This document shows, one piece after another, positions 60,714 to 64,000 of a stretch of 64,000 nt of DNA. The notes below the pieces were generated by a model. That model did not search any database. It was not told the DNA's origin and worked only from the letters and a program-made list of their open reading frames with translations. Within the stretch, counting starts at the first letter, position 1; every line of letters starts with the position of its first letter. The stretch covers positions 52,432,653-52,496,652 of the forward strand of contig OZ005657.1 in NCBI GenBank assembly GCA_963930645.1, read 5' to 3'. This DNA comes from Salticus scenicus (Eukaryota; Arthropoda; Arachnida; Araneae; Salticidae). Made by a program: the position numbers and the translations under genes.

Positions 60714-60912
60714 TCTATATATATATATATAACCGGCTAAGAGATTTCCTTGGACTTTGTTTGTCTGTGTGTTGATGCAAGTTGTCATCAAAATTTTCAT
60801 ACTTTAGTTAATAAAAAAAAAAAAATCTAATTGTTTGATCAATAAGCTAATTAATCTGACAGATTCAGAAAAATCGCCCCTTTCATTTGGTACCTTATTT
60901 GTAACAAAATTT
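60714..60912 (+). mobile_element. Candidate Helitron-like 5' end
   Basis: TCTATATATATATATAACCG starts after an A within the older repeat, so it lies at an A/T junction. It continues GAGATTTCCTTGGACTTTGT and TTGTCTGTGTG, a composition I associate with Helitron 5' regions. From 60773 it contains, in reverse orientation, the unit of the 13846-14660 array (CAGATTCAGAAAAATCGCCC, TTTCATTTGGTACC). No 3' hairpin-CTRR terminus was identified, so the class is inferred. Confidence 0.45.
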
Positions 60913-61340
60913 TGATTAGATTTTTTGAATTAAAATATGAAAATAATAAACTGGTAATTGCTTTAAAATTGAAATTTTCATTGTTGCAAAAAAAAAAAAA
61001 AAAAAAAAAAAAACGAGTTTTTTTTTTTTTTGTTTCAGCATAAAATGAAATATGCTTTCACATGAAAAATAAAAAAAGTTATAAAATATTAAAATTGCTC
61101 ATGCATATGAAAATATGAAAATGGAGTAAAAAAACAACCATAACCTTTTTAAATATACCTCAGTTTTGGAATTTTTTTTCTTTTTTGTTTTGTTTAAAAA
61201 GTATATTGTAGCGGATTATTCCTGCTTGGCATCTATATAAATGGTATCATAAAATGCAAAATTCTGTCATTTTAGTTTCATGTATATATATATATATATA
61301 TGTACTTCTGTTAATTCATGCACAATACAAATGGTGGGGG

Positions 61341-61700
61341 CAGGGCCCGCTTTACCATTAGGCGAACCTAAGCGGTTGCTTAGGGCCGCCGAAAAAGTAG
61401 GGCCACCAAAAAATTTAAAACACTGCACAAAAACATTAAAAAAAAAAAAAAAAGCGTAAATCATAAACTGATTTTTGGCTTTCTCTTTTTTAAGTCATAT
61501 ATACATATTAAATTGTAAATTAAAAGTAGCAGCAATCTTTGATGATTTTAACATAGCATAAAAACACCATAAAGTACTAAAATATTGACTTTTAATGTAC
61601 GCTTTGAATTGTATTGTGATAATGAATAGAGACCAGATCTTTTTTAAATTACGTGAAAAAGAGGAGGGGGGGGGGGGGAGTAATTTGAAATTGCAACATG
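61341..61700 (+). mobile_element. hAT element of the 28073 family, left part
   Basis: CAGGGCCCGCTTTACCATTA, GGCGAACCTAAGCGG, AGGGCCGCC, AACACTGCACAAAAAC, TACGCTTTGAATTGTATTGT, TGATAATGAATAGA and a G13 run parallel 28073-28440. The match stops near 61700 and the right TIR is missing. Confidence 0.8.
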
Positions 61701-61840
61701 ATAATAAAATGGCGCCCTTCGATTACAATTTAATGATGATAATAAACACAGACAGATACATTTAAAAATCTTTCAGTGCTAAGGCAATCCTTTATTGGCG
61801 CCAGAAGTAAAAAAAGTGAAAAATAAATTATTATTATAAA

Positions 61841-62400
61841 TGTTATTTTGAAATTGTCCGATATATTTATGATCCTCAAAATAGACGTTTATGCTCAAAT
61901 TTGTCCTATTCTACCAAGTTAAGTAAATCGTAAATTACTAATAACTTAATTTTTTTTTAATTAGAAAATTCATAGTCTATGTTATTCATGCCAGAATTGT
62001 AAATAATATTTCAAATGTAGTCTGACATCTTTACGTTGAAAATATCCCTCGAGATGGAAGTTTATGTGAAATTTTGCCTTATTTTGCCATGTTAAGAAAT
62101 TCTTAAATTTCCAAGAACTAGCGAAATTTTCAAAGTAGCATGTTTATAGTTGATGATGTCCATTCCAGCATAAAAACTGATATTTTAAAACTGGTCGTAT
62201 AATTTTACAGTAAAAAGTTTCCATTTAATGCACGTTTAAGTGAAATTTAGACCTGTTCTCCCATGTTAAGAAAATCGTAAATTTCTAATAACTTACGAAG
62301 TTTTTCCATTCGAATGTTGCAAATGAATAAGGTTCTTGCCAGTGTCATAAATAATATTTCAAAACTTGTTTGACCTCTCTGCGATCATTTGTTCGTGAGA
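61841..62400 (+). repeat. Tandem repeat, ~163-176 bp, three units and a part
   Basis: Units start near 61841, 62004, 62180 and 62351. Each has AATATTTCAAA-like starts, GTTTATG(T/C)-AAATTT, CCATGTTAAGAAA or CAAGTTAAGTAAA, TCGTAAATT, CTAATAACTTA or CAAGAACTAGC, and GCCAG(A/T). Diverged. Confidence 0.7.
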
Positions 62401-62575
62401 TATCGTGTACACAGACCACAGACTAACATACTAACACACTAACTAATAAATTAACAGACACCATGCAAATTTTGTCATTTTCGTGTCCCTCACACCAGAA
62501 AACGTGTAAAAAATAAAAAAAACGAGGTCCAAAATTTTAACGGTTACCTAAGTTCACCATACCTATAGTATGATG

Positions 62576-62790
62576 GGTAAAACGCAAGACTTCGCAACAA
62601 TTGTTTCAGGTCGAAAGAAGACCCAACCCTTCGTCAGGCGAACAAATATGCACAAGTAATAATTACAAAACTTTGAATAAACACCATAAAATGCAATAAA
62701 CTCTGAACAATTGTTTCGGCTAGAAAGAGCACACGACCCTTCGTCAGGTGAACAAAGTAGGCATGAGTGCTGCAAACAAAGCATGATTGA
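62576..62790 (-). repeat. Penelope-type tandem terminal repeats with hammerhead-like core
   Basis: Two copies about 110 bp apart share CAACAATTGTTTC or GAACAATTGTTTC, GAAAGA, CCCTTCGTCAGG and GAACAAA. Between them lies AATAATTACAAAACTTTGAA, also found at 36120-36250. Such paired repeats are characteristic of Penelope-like element ends. No coding part of the element is present here. Confidence 0.6.
62591..62642 (-). ncRNA. Candidate hammerhead-type ribozyme motif
   Basis: On the minus strand: TTCGC (62638-62642), CTGACGA (62631-62637), a variable 23-base segment with AGG...CCT at its base, GAA then palindromic ACAATTGT (62597-62604), T, then GCGAA (62591-62595). CTGANGA and GAAA are the conserved hammerhead core, TTCGC/GCGAA would form helix I, and ACAATTGT could form helix III in a dimer. 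Helix II is short or irregular. The second copy (62701-62753) keeps CTGACGA and GAAA but not the helix I pairing. Confidence 0.35.
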
Positions 62791-63294
62791 TGCGAGTTCT
62801 TTCACTTAATGATGTTTATTAAAAGTTTTGTGCTTATTACTTTTAAACGCCAGTTCTATGGTGCTTTTTATATAATACAGCTCTTATAAAATGGAAATAA
62901 CAAATCTATAGAAACAGCTCTTAGTTTATTGTTTCAGTAGCTTTGTTATTTCCGTTTTCATATTTTCTCCTGAGAAAATATACACTAAGCGACAAGCACT
63001 GCAGAAAAAATGACTTACATCTTTTTCATTTGTAATAACTTTAAAATTAATGTTTGAAACAAATAAAACTGTCTTGTTTGCATAATACCAAAGGTATGAG
63101 ATGATACCTATGTACATTTTCAATTTAATAATTCACTTTATTGCACTCTAAGAAGTACTTTTTAAAAATATGCATAAAATTTTCTTTTTGAACATAATGT
63201 AATAACCATACACTTTGTATTCTATTATGATTTATTATATGAAATAAACAAGTTATATTTTAATATATGAAATAAAACTATTTATTTGTTAGAT
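62791..63294. other. AT-rich spacer
   Basis: No gene recognised. The minus-strand frame 62926-63123 has no motif. Confidence 0.45.
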
Positions 63295-63575
63295 CTAAGC
63301 AATTTTTTTATCAAAATACGTATTCTGCATTGGGTTAATTCCGTTTTTATATGGAATTACTCCTTTAATGTACAATGGCATAGTTTTATACAGAGTTTTA
63401 ATATAAATCTCTGAAATTTCAATTTGCCAAATATCACAAATATTTTTTTCTAGTTCTGGCAGAGTTATAGGCTGCAAATTTTTAATCCTCTCCCCTCTCC
63501 CCGCCTTTTTATAGACGAAACATTTTCGAGCGGATCCCGATTAGGACTATTTCCATGTCTGGTAAAGAAGAAATC
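63295..63575 (-). pseudogene. Tc1-like transposase C-terminus, decayed
   Basis: The 60-codon frame reads ITLPELEKNICDIWQIE, then KTMPLYIKGVIPYKNG, the helix and S/T-MP-x-x-I-x-x-VI-x-x-x-G tail of Tc1-type transposases. Upstream in another frame HGNSPNRDPLENVSSI corresponds to the SPD-x-NPIENLW block with the catalytic Glu of the DDE triad. One frameshift (in the AGG/GAG-rich stretch near 63490-63515) separates the two, and the DNA-binding half and first two catalytic Asp regions are absent. The palindrome at 63579-63624 borders the fragment. No TIRs were found. Confidence 0.8.
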
Positions 63576-63578
63576 TGT

Positions 63579-63624
63579 TTTCACTTTAAGTTAAATCCTT
63601 TGTGGGATTTAACTTAAAGTGAAA
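63579..63624. repeat. Perfect 20-bp-arm hairpin
   Basis: TTTCACTTTAAGTTAAATCC (63579-63598), a 6-base loop, then its exact complement (63605-63624). It sits just upstream of the Tc1-like remnant. Confidence 0.9.
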
Positions 63625-64000
63625 AAAGATATGATTACTTACAGAATTATAGGTTCTCACGGGAATGGATAGGAAATTTTGACAATTTGAAGTGAATAAA
63701 CTATTACCACAGACGCATTGTAGTAAGGTGCATTATTATCTTGAAATGCTGTTTGCAGAAATGTCTAAGATACCTCCAAAATAGTCAGTCAGATACCATT
63801 TTTAGGAAGATTGTGTTTTATTTTGAGTTAATTGATCCCTTGAGCATAAAAATTTGCCCGACTGTTTGAAAAGTTATGCACCTCTGTACCATAATGGGCG
63901 GAGAACGTGTCACTGTTTTAAAAGTGCAATTTTCATTAAGTCAGTCATATTTTCGTTGTCAGATCTGCTTGTTTTCTTTAGCTCGAAATAAGTTAAACTT
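63625..64000. other. No feature recognised
   Basis: Moderately AT-rich terminal stretch. No motif or reading frame of note on either strand. Confidence 0.5.

Overview
This is a eukaryotic window from a large, repeat-filled, strongly AT-rich genome, most likely an arthropod and probably an orb-weaver-type spider. The evidence is long A/T and G/C homopolymer runs, eukaryotic transposon families (hAT, Tc1/mariner/Tigger, jockey-like non-LTR, Penelope-like, tRNA-derived SINEs), and a dispersed GC-richer repeat at 22103-22236 and 35396-35523 whose translation I recall, from memory only, as common in spider gene predictions. I see no bacterial-type operon, rRNA gene, canonical tRNA gene or CRISPR array, and no intact host gene. 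One open stretch at 15144-15398 could be an exon but is unidentified.

Layout. 1-5.0 kb: a terminal-inverted-repeat (TIR) element, then a reversed hAT-type element expanded by insertions, including a decayed jockey-like reverse transcriptase. 5.0-9.0 kb: a foldback repeat, then a 3.2-kb TIR element with a 7-bp target-site duplication (TSD) carrying a nested 128-bp MITE. 9-20 kb: hAT ends, a Tigger-like pair, a SINE, a second MITE, and tandem arrays that resemble Helitron-associated repeats. 20-24 kb: a SINE cluster (three minus-strand copies within 1.7 kb). 24-27.8 kb: mostly featureless AT-rich DNA. 27.8-31.6 kb: a TIR element holding a 1080-bp hAT element with perfect TIRs and 8-bp TSD, followed by a hAT element with a frameshifted BED-finger transposase. 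31.8-33.9 kb: a palindrome and a tandem array.

33.9-38.5 kb: a 4.57-kb hAT-type element with a perfect 8-bp TSD that works as a nest. It contains a GC-rich higher-order tandem repeat, a SINE, a decayed Penelope-like GIY-YIG fragment and a 144-bp near-perfect palindrome. 39.6-40.4 kb: a decayed Tigger element.

41.5-56.2 kb: the most striking structure, a three-copy direct tandem segmental duplication (4.41, 5.15 and 5.15 kb). Each unit carries the same broken hAT transposase C-terminus. Units 2 and 3 share a 731-732-bp 5'-truncated non-LTR insertion (RNase H domain, CCAA-type tail, 12-bp TSD), while unit 1 keeps the empty site, so the order of events can be read directly. 57-64 kb: further tandem repeats, a Helitron-like 5' end, a partial copy of the hAT MITE, a Penelope-type repeat pair with a hammerhead-ribozyme-like core, and a decayed Tc1-type transposase C-terminus.

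Nothing here works together as a pathway. The window is a record of nested transposition, tandem amplification and palindrome formation. Boundaries and similarities were judged by eye; no alignment or database search was run.
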